Shown here: piece by piece, positions 51,985 through 60,834 of the stretch
Layout of the letters: each line of letters begins with the position of its first letter
Numbering within the stretch: position 1 is the first letter of the stretch
Assembly: GCF_045278715.1 (NCBI RefSeq)
Contig: NZ_CP136420.1
Location: forward strand, 2,418,001-2,482,000
Length of the DNA stretch: 64,000 nucleotides
DNA from: Neomoorella carbonis
GTDB lineage: Bacteria > Bacillota > DSM-521 > Neomoorellales > Neomoorellaceae
Reading direction: 5' to 3'
The notes under the pieces: model-generated
The model's database searches: none
Told to the model about the DNA's origin: nothing
The model's input: the letters and a program-made list of their open reading frames with translations, nothing else
Translations under genes and position numbers: made by a program

Positions 51985-52098
51985 TCGAGCTTGCTGGTTA
52001 TGGGGGAAAATGCTATAACCCGGGTCTTTATGCTGGCGGTAGAGGTAATAGCCCAGGGCCAGTACCGCTCCGCCGAGGATTATTATCCCGTAAATCAC
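51982..52098 (-). CDS. Possible small membrane protein (38 aa)
   Basis: GTG at 52098 preceded by GGGGGTGA encodes IYGIIILGGAVLALGYYLY, a single membrane helix, followed by a short polar tail ending NQQAR. It sits 26 bases after the decarboxylase stop and ends inside the terminator, so it would be the last cistron of that unit. Not recognised and short, so coding is only plausible. Confidence 0.45.
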   Translation of the reverse strand: MIYGIIILGGAVLALGYYLYRQHKDPGYSIFPHNQQAR

Positions 52099-52124
52099 TC
52101 CCAATCACCCCCTGTGGTCAACGC

Positions 52125-53624
52125 TCAAGCCAGTCCGGCGCGACTGGCCTTCTCGTGCTCCATAAGGCTCACCGTATCCTTCAGGATGCGGATGAATTTT
52201 AGTTCCGGGTCTTCCGGGCCCTGGAGATCGGCATGTTCTTTTTTCAGCAAGTTAACATAATCTATAATTTCCCGGGTAATAACCTCCCCCGGGCAGACCA
52301 GGGGAATCCCCGGCGGGTAAGCCGTAATGGCTTCGGCGCTGATTTCTCCTTCGGCGTATTCCAGTTCTATGCTGCGCGTCTGGCTGTAGAAGGCCGCCCG
52401 GGGCAGCACGGCCATCCGCGGAATAGCCGGCAAGGGCGGGCAAAAACGAACTACGTTTTTTAGAGAGCGTTTTCTGGCAATATCCTGGAAGGCAGCAACC
52501 AGGCGGCCGGCCGTTTCCCAGTCATCACCAATGGATACGAGCAGCAGGACGTTATAGAGGTCGGAAAGCTCGACCTGGATCTTGTATTCCCGACGCAGGA
52601 TCGCTTCCATCTCATATCCGGAAAGACCCAGTCCCTGAACGTTGACGGTAATTTTGGTCGGGTCCAGGGCGGTACAACCGGGCAGGGAAGTTACTTCCTC
52701 GCCCATGATGTTCAGGCCTTCGATCTGGGAAAGTTCCCGGCGTATCCACCAGCTTATTTCCAAGGTGCGCTCCAAAAGCTCACGTCCCCGGAGGGCCATT
52801 TGTTTCCGGGCCACATCCAGGGAGGCCAGCAAAATATACGATGGGCTGGTAGTCTGGCAAAGGTTGAGGACGGCCTTAATATGCTTGGCATCCAATCTCT
52901 TCCCCTGGAAGAGGAGAAAAGAGCTCTGGGTCATAGAACCGGCTAATTTATGGGCGCTCACGGCCGCGAGATCCGCCCCCGCCGCCATGGCCGCCAACGG
53001 CAGCGCCGGGTGAAACGGCAAATGGGCACCATGGGCCTCATCTACCAGCACGGGCACGTCAAACTTGTGGGCTACAGCTACTATTTCCTTCAGGGGCGGC
53101 ACAGTACCGTAGTAATTGGGGCTAATAACAAAAACCGCCCTGGCATCGGGATGCTCTTTTAACGCCCTTTCCACCTTCTCCGGCGTTACTCCCATGGAAA
53201 TGCCGAAATCCTCATTAATCTCCGGTTCGATATAAACAGGATGAGCCCCGCTCAAAATAAGGCCGCCCAGGGCTGAGCGGTGGGCATTGCGGGGAATAAT
53301 AATTTTCTCTCCCGGCTGGCAAACGGACATGATCATGGCCTGGATACCGGAGGTTGTACCGTTTACCAGGAAAAAAGCATAATCCGCCCCGTAGGCATCC
53401 GCCATCAACGCCTCGGCATCCCGGATAACATCGCGGGGATTGCAGATATTATCCAGCCCGGGTACACAAGTAAGGTCCATGGCCAGGACCCGCTCGCCGA
53501 CATACTCTTTAAATTCCGCCAGGGCCCGGCCCTGCTTGTGGCCGGGTACGTGAAAGGGAATAACTCCTTCTTCAATATACTGCTTAATGGCCGTAAAAAC
53601 CGGTGTCCTGGTCTGGTCCAGCAT
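52125..53624 (-). CDS. Orn/Lys/Arg decarboxylase family protein, SpeA-like (499 aa)
   Basis: PLP fold-type I decarboxylase of the Gram-positive group. N-terminus PFHVPGHKQGRALAEF, cofactor region NGTTSGIQAMIMSV, Asp in VLVDEAHGAHLPFHP and PLP lysine in SAHKLAGSMTQSS; the C-terminal domain (about 380-490) includes YPPGIPLVCPGEVI. Such proteins in Firmicutes act on arginine or lysine in polyamine synthesis; substrate is not fixed by these motifs. Good promoter at 53661-53689. Confidence 0.9.
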   Translation of the reverse strand: MLDQTRTPVFTAIKQYIEEGVIPFHVPGHKQGRALAEFKEYVGERVLAMDLTCVPGLDNICNPRDVIRDAEALMADAYGADYAFFLVNGTTSGIQAMIMSVCQPGEKIIIPRNAHRSALGGLILSGAHPVYIEPEINEDFGISMGVTPEKVERALKEHPDARAVFVISPNYYGTVPPLKEIVAVAHKFDVPVLVDEAHGAHLPFHPALPLAAMAAGADLAAVSAHKLAGSMTQSSFLLFQGKRLDAKHIKAVLNLCQTTSPSYILLASLDVARKQMALRGRELLERTLEISWWIRRELSQIEGLNIMGEEVTSLPGCTALDPTKITVNVQGLGLSGYEMEAILRREYKIQVELSDLYNVLLLVSIGDDWETAGRLVAAFQDIARKRSLKNVVRFCPPLPAIPRMAVLPRAAFYSQTRSIELEYAEGEISAEAITAYPPGIPLVCPGEVITREIIDYVNLLKKEHADLQGPEDPELKFIRILKDTVSLMEHEKASRAGLA

Positions 53625-53660
53625 GGCAAACGCCCCCTATCACGCTTTGCAACAGAATTT

Positions 53661-53689
53661 ATTACACCATAAAAGGTGCCGGAATGCAA
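53661..53689 (-). promoter_or_regulatory. Promoter of the decarboxylase gene
   Basis: Minus-strand TTGCAT (53684-53689), 17-base spacer, TGTAAT (53661-53666), 37 bases before the ATG. Confidence 0.65.
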
Positions 53690-53741
53690 GCATAATCTTT
53701 CTTTATATTTCTATGGGCTTCAGCCATGCCGGGTTACCCCT

Positions 53742-53791
53742 AAAAAAAGGGAGCCACCCCCAGATGACTCCGGTATTCGCGCTCCTTTTTA
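53742..53791 (-). terminator. Terminator after the FBP aldolase/phosphatase gene
   Basis: Minus-strand AAAAAGGAGC and GCTCCCTTTTTTT enclose a long GC-rich loop. It starts at the stop codon of the enzyme gene. Confidence 0.65.
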
Positions 53792-54934
53792 CTTCGCCCC
53801 CAGTTCCAGTTCAGCAGCAAACCTTTGGGTCTTTTCATCCATGCCCACTTTAACAAAGCGGCTCTTCAGTTTAGCCATAACTTCGGGCATGGTGGTGTAT
53901 TCCATATCCTCCAGGGGCAGGCGGTGAGGTTCGAAGGGCCCCAGGGAACGCAGGTAATTGGCAATTTCGTTGGCTATCTGCCGTGCCTTGTCAAAGGCTA
54001 CATCGGCAAAGAGATCCTGGGGACCTACCAGGCGTCCGCCGGTCAGCTGAAAGCCCATGGCCACCACCCGCGGCGGCCCGTCAAAGCGGGTCGGCGCTGC
54101 CTGGTTAAGGCCTACAGGCATCAGGGGGCCGATATGGGAACCGCGCATCCAGCCGGCTACCAGGTGGGGATTGGCAAAGGGTTCCAGAGCCTCGCCCACA
54201 GCGGGCAGGCCGCTCTGGCAGCGGACAATGCACACCGGGTCATCCTTACCGACATAACGCCCGGCCATGAGGTTCAGGCGCTGGGTGCTGGACACGGCGG
54301 CGATTTCGCCTGTGGTTTTAGAATAAACGGACTTGATGCAGTAGCGCCCCGGAGCGCCGATGAAGACCAGGAGATCGTACATCTCTTCGGGTAAAGAAAA
54401 CTCCACCCGCTCATTTTTGATCAGGTCGTAAACCTCAAAGCGGAAACCCTGGTGCATCTTGGGGTCGATTACCAGGCCGATGGTATTGAAGGGATCGGCA
54501 AACATCTTGTAGAGGGGGAAGTTCCAGGCGCCGGGTTCGGTCTTGTCGGCGGCAAAGACAATCACCGGCTCACTCTTGCGTTCCTCAAATTCCATTTCGG
54601 CAACGCCGGGACCCATGCCCTTGACGTTGCCGGAGAAGGCGTCGGAAAGGAGATCCTGCCCGGCACCGTAAAGTTTCAGCTCCCGGGCGACCTCGGTACA
54701 TTGCAGAAAAACATTCCAGGCCAGGTGGTGAATTTCCGGGCTATCAACGCCATATTTATGGGTCATGATAAGGTTGATATCATCGCCCACGTGGGTTACC
54801 CGGTAGTCTATTAACAGCTTGCTGGCGGCCAGATAGCGTTCCGCCGTCTCCAAAAGGCGCGGGTGGACGCTGGAATGGCCTACATAGCCACCAATATCAG
54901 CCTTAATGACGCTTAAAGTAATCTTTTCACCCAA
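53789..54934 (-). CDS. fbp: Bifunctional fructose-1,6-bisphosphate aldolase/phosphatase, class V (381 aa)
   Basis: Single-domain gluconeogenic enzyme that both condenses triose phosphates and removes phosphate from FBP, irreversibly. The N-terminal metal site reads LSVIKADIGGYVGHSSVHP, with later THVGDDINLIMTH and SDAFSGNVKGMGPG. The Schiff-base region GRYCIKSVYSK has Tyr and Lys three apart, as Tyr229/Lys232 in the archaeal enzyme, and a C-terminal Tyr is in LEDMEYTTMP. TTG start at 54934 with GGGGG upstream. The enzyme is typical of archaea and a few deep-branching bacteria, including Moorella, where it was characterised. Confidence 0.94.
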   Translation of the reverse strand: MGEKITLSVIKADIGGYVGHSSVHPRLLETAERYLAASKLLIDYRVTHVGDDINLIMTHKYGVDSPEIHHLAWNVFLQCTEVARELKLYGAGQDLLSDAFSGNVKGMGPGVAEMEFEERKSEPVIVFAADKTEPGAWNFPLYKMFADPFNTIGLVIDPKMHQGFRFEVYDLIKNERVEFSLPEEMYDLLVFIGAPGRYCIKSVYSKTTGEIAAVSSTQRLNLMAGRYVGKDDPVCIVRCQSGLPAVGEALEPFANPHLVAGWMRGSHIGPLMPVGLNQAAPTRFDGPPRVVAMGFQLTGGRLVGPQDLFADVAFDKARQIANEIANYLRSLGPFEPHRLPLEDMEYTTMPEVMAKLKSRFVKVGMDEKTQRFAAELELGAK

Positions 54935-54982
54935 GGTTACATAACCCCCTTATCCCGTAATAAAATAAAATTGTGTTATACT

Positions 54983-55008
54983 ATATGCTCTCATATTCGA
55001 TATAGAAT
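54983..55008. promoter_or_regulatory. Two touching palindromes in the fbp promoter region
   Basis: ATATG-CTCT-CATAT (54983-54996) and ATTC-GATATA-GAAT (54995-55008) overlap by two bases, 50-75 bases before the fbp start and next to AT-rich -10-like sequences. They look like operator half-site pairs; the regulator is unknown. Confidence 0.45.
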
Positions 55009-55042
55009 AGCAGATTCCTTTATTTGAAATAAATTTTTTGGG

Positions 55043-55071
55043 ATAAAAAATAAGGGGTCATTTCGACCCCT
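55043..55071 (-). terminator. Terminator after the DASS transporter gene
   Basis: Minus-strand GGGGTC-GAAA-TGACCCC followed by TTATTTTTTATCC, about 45 bases after the transporter stop. Confidence 0.85.
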
Positions 55072-55113
55072 GGGTGTATGCGATTACTTATTTTGTAATT
55101 TTATGACGTTCTA

Positions 55114-56568
55114 TTACTGTAACGGTATCCCCGCCGGCATCCCGGCAATAACCAGTCCTGCCGCAATGGCAACTGCGCTGATGAGTGTTAAAATGACCCC
55201 GATTTTGAAAAGGTCTTTAAAGCTGAAGTAACCGTAGGCGTAGGGCAAAACGAAGGATGGGCTCTCGGTTACCAGGATGAAATGGGTGGAAGAGGCAAAC
55301 CCGGCGGCGAGGGCCAGGGATAGCACCGGGAAACCATTTTGTTGCGCATAGGCAATAATAAAGGGCACATTAACAGAAGCTGCTGCTGTGAAACTGGAAA
55401 AACCTAAAGAGTCGATGGCTACCAGCAGGGTTACCGCAAAAGGTTGCAAAGCCAGGGGCAATGCTGCCATGGGTTTCAAAGCATGCTGGGCTACCCACTG
55501 GGCCAGTCCGCTCTGGCTGGCTGCCAGGCCCAGGGCAAAACCGCCCACTACCAGCATCAAGGCGCCCCATTCCAGGTGTTTCTCGACATCGCTCCATTTT
55601 TTGAAAGCACCAACACCCGGTATTGATAGGAGGCCGAGAATGAGTAAGGAAACAAAGGCTATGGGTAATTTATTCCATGTTCCGGTAAGCCATAACGCCA
55701 CAGCCAGGAGAAAAACTGCCAGCGTAGTAATTTCCTCCGTGGACCAGGAACCCATGCCTTTAAGTTCTTTGTAAATAACATCTTTACCATAGGGCAATTC
55801 TTTAATCTCGGGCGGGAATAGCTTAAGAATTAGCCACCAAGAGATAATGCCCACTACAGCAAAGATCGGTGTGGCAATGGCCGTCCATTCCAAAAACGAT
55901 ACGCTTACTTTAGCTTTGGTCAGAAAACTCATGGTAATAACATTGGAAGCAACCCCCGAAGGAGTACAGATACCGCCCAGGGTCGACCCAAACATGATGG
56001 CCATCATCAGACCCCGGCCCAGGTTGCTCTGCCCCGGCCTGGCATCCACCGACTGCAATAAGCCTACAACGATGGGCAGCATCATGGCTACCACGGCAAC
56101 GTCGGTAACAAACATGGATATAACAAAAGATACCAGGAAATAAATACCTATTACCCGGCTAACTTTGGTGCCGGAAAGGGCAAGTAACAGGTAAGTGATC
56201 CGCTTGCCAAGACCGGACTTAGTAAAGGCTACCGACAGGGCCAGTACACCGATCAGGAACGGCACAAAGCTGTCACCAAAACTCTGGCCAATAGACTTAT
56301 CCAAACTTAGTATCCCGGTTATATGCAGCATTACCGGAACCATCAAAGCTGTTACCGGAATGGGCAGCGTCTCTGTAAGCCACCAGAAGACAGTAGTCGC
56401 CATAACGCCCAGGGTACGCAAAGCCTCGGGTTTCATACCGGCCGGGACTGGTAACACGTAGAAGAGACCCAGAATAGCCAGTCCGACAATAAAATAAGCC
56501 CATTTAACGTTAGTTTTGCTATTAGACGTTGCCGGCTGGATTTTAGCCGCCTGATTAGCTGCACTCAT
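55114..56568 (-). CDS. DASS-family (SLC13) dicarboxylate/anion transporter (484 aa)
   Basis: About 11-12 membrane helices; an N-terminal cytosolic tail precedes helix one (WAYFIVGLAILGLFYVLP). Family motifs: WWLTETLPIPVTALMVPV and, in the second half, the GFSSFTAAASVNVPF stretch and THFILVTESPSF. The ITGILSLDKS to GDSFVPFLIG part resembles citrate/succinate carriers. ATG at 56568 is used because the purine-rich GGAGG lies before it; the frame is open 18 codons further. It ends a same-strand run of catabolic genes, so it probably imports their acidic substrate. Confidence 0.9.
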   Translation of the reverse strand: MSAANQAAKIQPATSNSKTNVKWAYFIVGLAILGLFYVLPVPAGMKPEALRTLGVMATTVFWWLTETLPIPVTALMVPVMLHITGILSLDKSIGQSFGDSFVPFLIGVLALSVAFTKSGLGKRITYLLLALSGTKVSRVIGIYFLVSFVISMFVTDVAVVAMMLPIVVGLLQSVDARPGQSNLGRGLMMAIMFGSTLGGICTPSGVASNVITMSFLTKAKVSVSFLEWTAIATPIFAVVGIISWWLILKLFPPEIKELPYGKDVIYKELKGMGSWSTEEITTLAVFLLAVALWLTGTWNKLPIAFVSLLILGLLSIPGVGAFKKWSDVEKHLEWGALMLVVGGFALGLAASQSGLAQWVAQHALKPMAALPLALQPFAVTLLVAIDSLGFSSFTAAASVNVPFIIAYAQQNGFPVLSLALAAGFASSTHFILVTESPSFVLPYAYGYFSFKDLFKIGVILTLISAVAIAAGLVIAGMPAGIPLQ

Positions 56569-56733
56569 TAAATATCCCTGCCTCCAAATAATTTTATTTA
56601 ATTTATATATTTTTATTGCCAAATGGGAAATTGAGTATTTAATATATAAGTGGGCAGGGAGCTGGCTTTCAGGTAAGGGGTATTATCCTGCTCCCTGCCG
56701 GGACGAGCGGCCTTAATCAGGGCCGTTCTCTTT

Positions 56734-57810
56734 TTAAGGATTAATAACCACCTTCATGGCCCCGTCTTTGCGGTTGATGAAGTAGTCCAGGCCCTTATGG
56801 AACTCTTCCAGCGGGAAGGCGTGGGTCATGATGGGTTTAGCGTCAATTTTACCCTGAGCCATCAGGGACAGGGCGCGCTTGCAGTTCTGGTTGCCTTCAC
56901 CGCGTACCGTCAAAAGGCTGATCTGGTTCATGACCACATAGTCCAGGTTGGCCGTGACCGGTTCTTTATAGAAGGATACCAGCACCATAACGCCGCCTTT
57001 TTTAGTTGACTTGATACCGTATTCAAAGGCCTGGGAATTGCCGCCGCACTCGAAAACCCTCTCGGCGCCTTTACCACCGGTGATGGCCATTACTTCGGCC
57101 ACAGGATCAGCAACCTCGCGGATATTAATAGTATGGGTGGCTCCCAGCTGACGGCCCTTGGCCAGGCGGTCTTCCCGGGTGCCCATGAGGATAATCTTTT
57201 CCGCACCCAAAGCACGGGCTCCCTGGACAACGGATAAGCCTATGGGACCCGGGCCGATAACCAGGACCGTATCACCGGCAATATAGCCGCCGCTCTTATC
57301 AATGGCGTAAAGGGCACAGCCGGCGGTAGTCACGTAGGTTGCCTCGTTAAAGGAAATATTATCAGGAATTTTATAAACAGAGTTCACGTGCTGAACGGCA
57401 TACTCGGCAAAACCGCCGTCTACCGTCATGCCGGCGGCCCGGTGGCCTTTATCCAGGCGGCCGTAATTTAAACAGGCGGTATACTTGCCGTCAATGCAAT
57501 TCTCGCAGCGGCCGCAACCCTTATGGGCCTCAATGGCCACCCGGTCGCCTACCTTGAACTCGTCTACTGTTTCGCCTACCGCCACTACCGTACCGGCCCA
57601 CTCATGGCCGAAGGTAAATTCCCCGTAGGGCGGCATCTTGGGCATTCCTTTGGTTATGATTTTCACATCGGTACCGCAAATGCCGCAGGCAGCTACCCGC
57701 ACCAGCACTTCCCCCGGACCGGGCTTGGGTACCGGCTTTTCCACCAGGCGCACGTCGTTGGGACCAAAGAGAACCAGGGCTTTCATTTTCTCGGGGATTT
57801 GATATTCCAT
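56734..57810 (-). CDS. Zinc-dependent medium-chain alcohol dehydrogenase (358 aa)
   Basis: MDR family oxidoreductase similar to threonine/sorbitol dehydrogenases. Catalytic zinc motif ACGICGTDVKII with GHEWAGTVVAVGE (GHE), structural zinc four-cysteine loop CGRCENCIDGKYTAC, and NAD fold VLVIGPGPIGLSVVQGARALGA. It probably oxidises a secondary hydroxyl of a sugar acid or polyol. Within the LacI cluster: 65 bases after the Tm-1-like gene and 165 before the transporter. Substrate not determined. Confidence 0.9.
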   Translation of the reverse strand: MEYQIPEKMKALVLFGPNDVRLVEKPVPKPGPGEVLVRVAACGICGTDVKIITKGMPKMPPYGEFTFGHEWAGTVVAVGETVDEFKVGDRVAIEAHKGCGRCENCIDGKYTACLNYGRLDKGHRAAGMTVDGGFAEYAVQHVNSVYKIPDNISFNEATYVTTAGCALYAIDKSGGYIAGDTVLVIGPGPIGLSVVQGARALGAEKIILMGTREDRLAKGRQLGATHTINIREVADPVAEVMAITGGKGAERVFECGGNSQAFEYGIKSTKKGGVMVLVSFYKEPVTANLDYVVMNQISLLTVRGEGNQNCKRALSLMAQGKIDAKPIMTHAFPLEEFHKGLDYFINRKDGAMKVVINP

Positions 57811-57875
57811 TTTAAATGACCTCCTTTATTGAATCATTTTTCCTGCAGCAGCAAGCAATATATGGCCAGCTGTTC

Positions 57876-59132
57876 CTAACCGGCGGCAGAACATTCCCTG
57901 CCGGCCAGCCATACTTCCATCAACTGGTGCATAACGGCAGCCGCACTGGCGGCAAAGACCGGGTCGTTAATGTTGGCGTCCAATTTCATTAACTTTACCC
58001 GGGGCTCCAGGTTGGCCTCCAGGGCCGCCACCAGGGCGGCATCGGCCTCCGGGTCGTGGAGGGGGCCACCGGCGCGGCCGTTTTCCGACCAGCCTTTAAG
58101 AGGCACCATAACAGCTGCCGGCCCGCGAGCGGCGTTTAACCTGGCGGCCAGCACTTCGCCCACCCGGGTCAATTCTTCTTTAGTCGCCCGGACGTTAGTG
58201 TTGTAAGGATTATGGTAATGGGTCGGGCGGCCCCGGTAGGCCGGCGGTATGCTCTCCGCCGGGCCAAAGCAGAAATAATCCAGGCCTCCCAGGGAAATCA
58301 CCATGGGTATGCCCTTTTGGCCCGCCGCCTCCAGGCGCGGCCGCATAGGAGTATAGATATCACCGGCCTCACCAAAAACCTCGGCGAGCAATTCATGGGT
58401 GGTAAGATCAAGGACGCCTTGGATCAACCCGGCCTCGATTAATTCCTCCATGGCCGAACCGCAGGCTCCGGAAGCATGGAAGGCAATTACCTCATAACCT
58501 AGCTCTACCAACCTCTCCCGGGCGGCCGTGACTACCGCATTGGTATTGCCGAAGGCGGTAGTGGCAATCACCGGCCGACCGCTGTCCTTCAGGGGTTCGC
58601 CGTGGGCAGCCATACCCATAACCGCGCCGGCGGCGTTGCTCAAAATGGTCCGGCTGACGGTATTAGGGCCTCCCAACAGGTCGGCTACCGAGAACATCAT
58701 AATAATGTCCTTGTACTCAATATAGGGGCGGATGTTACCGGAAGCCACCGTGGAAACAATCACCTTGGGCAACCCGATGGGCAGGGCCCGCATGGCGATG
58801 GCTGCAATGGCCGTGCCCTGGTTGCCGCCGATGCCCAGGACGCCGGCCAGCTCGCCCCGTGCATAGAGGTCGGTTAACACCCGGGCTGCTCCCCGCCCCA
58901 TGGTCTGCATCATGGCATCACGGCGTAAAGAGGGCAGGTCCTTAAAATCCACCCCGCCCAGGCGGCAGATTTCTTCCCGCGGATAGGTGGCCTTAAAACC
59001 ATGGGGGAGGTAGGTGCTCACATCCAGAACCGGAGCCTGCCACCCTCGGGAAGTGATGAATTCCTGCAAAAAGCGAGTTTCAGCTTCTTTGGTGTCGACA
59101 GTAGCAACAATGGCGATAGCCTCGCGAGGCAC
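57876..59132 (-). CDS. Tm-1-like ATP-binding domain protein (UPF0261, 418 aa)
   Basis: UPF0261/Tm-1-like family: N-terminal AIVATVDTKEAETRFLQEF, then GVLGIGGNQGTAIAAIAMRAL, the phosphate-loop-like TAFGNTNAVVTAARERL, FHASGACGSAMEEL and SLGGLDYFCFG. Family members occur in catabolic clusters, often with TIM-barrel partners; the plant Tm-1 protein binds ATP, but enzymatic roles in bacteria are mostly unknown. It follows the TIM-barrel gene by 21 bases. ATG at 59132. Confidence 0.88.
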   Translation of the reverse strand: MPREAIAIVATVDTKEAETRFLQEFITSRGWQAPVLDVSTYLPHGFKATYPREEICRLGGVDFKDLPSLRRDAMMQTMGRGAARVLTDLYARGELAGVLGIGGNQGTAIAAIAMRALPIGLPKVIVSTVASGNIRPYIEYKDIIMMFSVADLLGGPNTVSRTILSNAAGAVMGMAAHGEPLKDSGRPVIATTAFGNTNAVVTAARERLVELGYEVIAFHASGACGSAMEELIEAGLIQGVLDLTTHELLAEVFGEAGDIYTPMRPRLEAAGQKGIPMVISLGGLDYFCFGPAESIPPAYRGRPTHYHNPYNTNVRATKEELTRVGEVLAARLNAARGPAAVMVPLKGWSENGRAGGPLHDPEADAALVAALEANLEPRVKLMKLDANINDPVFAASAAAVMHQLMEVWLAGRECSAAG

Positions 59133-59153
59133 GCTTTTCTCCTCCTGGTTGCT

Positions 59154-60071
59154 TTAAGCCAAGGCCCAGGCTTCTTTAATGACCCTTTTGGCATTGGCCA
59201 GAATTAACTCCGAAGTCTCGCCGGGGAGCAGGGGACGCACTTCGGCGCTCAGGACGGGCCGCTTTTCCGGGCCGATGAGGCCCATGTCGGCCAGCAGACG
59301 GAAATAAGCGCTGACCTCCCCGGTATCGATCTCCCCATCCTCCACGCCGAACCTGGGCTGCAGGTCGCCGTACAGGGGATGACGCCGATCCTTCATAACG
59401 CAGTTGCCGATATGAAAAGCCATTAAATAATCCTTTACCAGGGGCAGGGCTTCCTCAGGCTTTTCCCGGAGCAAAGGGAAGTGGGAGAGGTCGGCCAGGA
59501 GCCCGAATTTAGGATAACTGGGACGCAGTTCCCTGGCAATATCAAGGGCATCCCTGAAATGGCCAATCAAGGATTCTTTGTCAATGTCCCGGTCAAAAAT
59601 CTTTAAGGTAATGGCCGGGTCGCCCATCTCCCTGGCATATTCACAAATCTGGGCCAGGGAGTCTACCAGCAATTTCTTGGCCTCTTCCCGCCGTTCCGGG
59701 CCGGGATCCTTGCCGGCCGGGATGCGCACAGCAACAGCCCCCAGGTCGGAGGCTTCTTTAAGGCAGTTGAAAACCTGCTTGATGGCCCGCTTCCTTTCCC
59801 CGGGATCGAAGGAGTTGAGGTTCAATTTTTGGGAAAAGATGGCCGGCTGGCAGGCATAGCAGACCTCGAGGTGGGCAATCTTTAATAAATGGGCTGCTTC
59901 GGTGCGCTGCTTGATGTCCTTGATCCAGCCCACTTCCACGGCCGTAAAAAAGTCGTCTTCCGCAATGCGGCGCAGGGTTTCTACCACCGGCCCGGTACCG
60001 TTTACTACTTCGGGAAAGGCTTTAAAATGGACGATGCCCACCTTCATGAATTCATAAATGGAAGCCCTCAT
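59154..60071 (-). CDS. TIM-barrel sugar isomerase/epimerase-like protein (305 aa)
   Basis: Xylose-isomerase-like TIM barrel (AP endonuclease 2 family). Metal-ligand candidates: Glu in FFTAVEVGWIKD, His in KIAHLEVCYACQP, Asp in FGLLADLSHFPLL and His in YLMAFHIGNCVMKD, then Glu in VLSAEVRP. GGGGAGG precedes the ATG at 60071 by 5 bases. It likely isomerises or cleaves a sugar-acid intermediate in the LacI-regulated cluster. No close named family is recognised. Confidence 0.82.
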   Translation of the reverse strand: MRASIYEFMKVGIVHFKAFPEVVNGTGPVVETLRRIAEDDFFTAVEVGWIKDIKQRTEAAHLLKIAHLEVCYACQPAIFSQKLNLNSFDPGERKRAIKQVFNCLKEASDLGAVAVRIPAGKDPGPERREEAKKLLVDSLAQICEYAREMGDPAITLKIFDRDIDKESLIGHFRDALDIARELRPSYPKFGLLADLSHFPLLREKPEEALPLVKDYLMAFHIGNCVMKDRRHPLYGDLQPRFGVEDGEIDTGEVSAYFRLLADMGLIGPEKRPVLSAEVRPLLPGETSELILANAKRVIKEAWALA

Positions 60072-60152
60072 GCTTAACCTCCCCTTAATTTACGCCATTT
60101 TCCCCACTCGCCGGAAGTGTAGATTAATTCTGGCTAACTCCTGGAAAAAAAT

Positions 60153-60746
60153 TTAACCTAACTGGGATAACAGGAAGGCGACCTTAGCATTATCTTCCAA
60201 AACATCTGCCAGGTAAAAAGCATGATGAATATCTTTACCCACTGTAACGAAACCATGGCGCTTGAGGACGGCAGCTTTGAGGGTTGGATCCTCAAAGGCT
60301 TTAATAACCATTTCCGCAAGTTCCACTGACCCCGGCGCGGCATATTCGACAATGCCTACTTTGTTAAGACCCGCTTCCGCGGCGGCTGTAACCACCGGCA
60401 GCTCGCCCCTGGCCGTCACATAAGCCGTAGCAAAGGCCGAATGGCCGTGAACGACGGCCTGGACTTCCGGACGGGCCTTTAAAATACCCAGGTGAAAGCG
60501 GATCTCTTTGGAAGGTTTGCCCTCGCCCGCCAGGATATTCCCCTCTAAATCAACTAGAATGAAATCTTCGGGTTCCACATCCCCGAAAGACTTGCCGCTG
60601 GCTTTAATAAGGACTTGCTCCGGGTGTCCCGGGACGCGGGCGCTGGTATTGCCGCTGGTAGCCGACGTAAGGCCGCGGGCAAAGATCTGCCGGCTGACCT
60701 GCACCATTTCCTCGCGCAACTTGTTAACCGCATCTATATCGATCAT
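60153..60746 (-). CDS. Class II aldolase/adducin family protein (197 aa)
   Basis: Compact class II (zinc) aldolase: ATSGNTSARVPGHPEQVLIKASGKSFG with the SGN motif appears as two stretches, TSATSGNTSARVPG and VLIKASGKSFGDV; catalytic Glu in KPSKEIRFHLGILKA; zinc His pair in VVHGHSAFATAY and a later His in LKRHGFVTVG. It would act on a 2-keto or phosphorylated sugar acid, like fuculose-phosphate aldolase, making a three-carbon aldehyde. ATG at 60746 with GGAGG 9 bases before. Confidence 0.9.
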   Translation of the reverse strand: MIDIDAVNKLREEMVQVSRQIFARGLTSATSGNTSARVPGHPEQVLIKASGKSFGDVEPEDFILVDLEGNILAGEGKPSKEIRFHLGILKARPEVQAVVHGHSAFATAYVTARGELPVVTAAAEAGLNKVGIVEYAAPGSVELAEMVIKAFEDPTLKAAVLKRHGFVTVGKDIHHAFYLADVLEDNAKVAFLLSQLG

Positions 60747-60774
60747 TTTTAGTTTCCTCCCAGCCTTGCTCGCG

Positions 60775-60809
60775 GGTACAAGCCAGGCTTTTAAAGCCAG
60801 GCTTGTACC
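60775..60809. repeat. 35-base near-perfect palindrome
   Basis: GGTACAAGCC-A-GGCTTT-T-AAAGCC-A-GGCTTGTACC folds into a long hairpin with one A-A mismatch, between the creatininase-like and aldolase genes. There is no T-run, so it could be an mRNA processing or stability element or a regulator site rather than a terminator. Confidence 0.7.
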
Positions 60810-60834
60810 TTGAGCCAAGGGGTTTACGCAGCTG

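Noticed and set aside
56705..56736. Plus-strand hairpin GCGGCC / GGGCCGT with a CTCTTTTT tail after the dehydrogenase gene
   Set aside because: Its T-run is on the plus strand, where no gene ends; on the minus strand there is no T-run, so I do not call it a terminator of the dehydrogenase.
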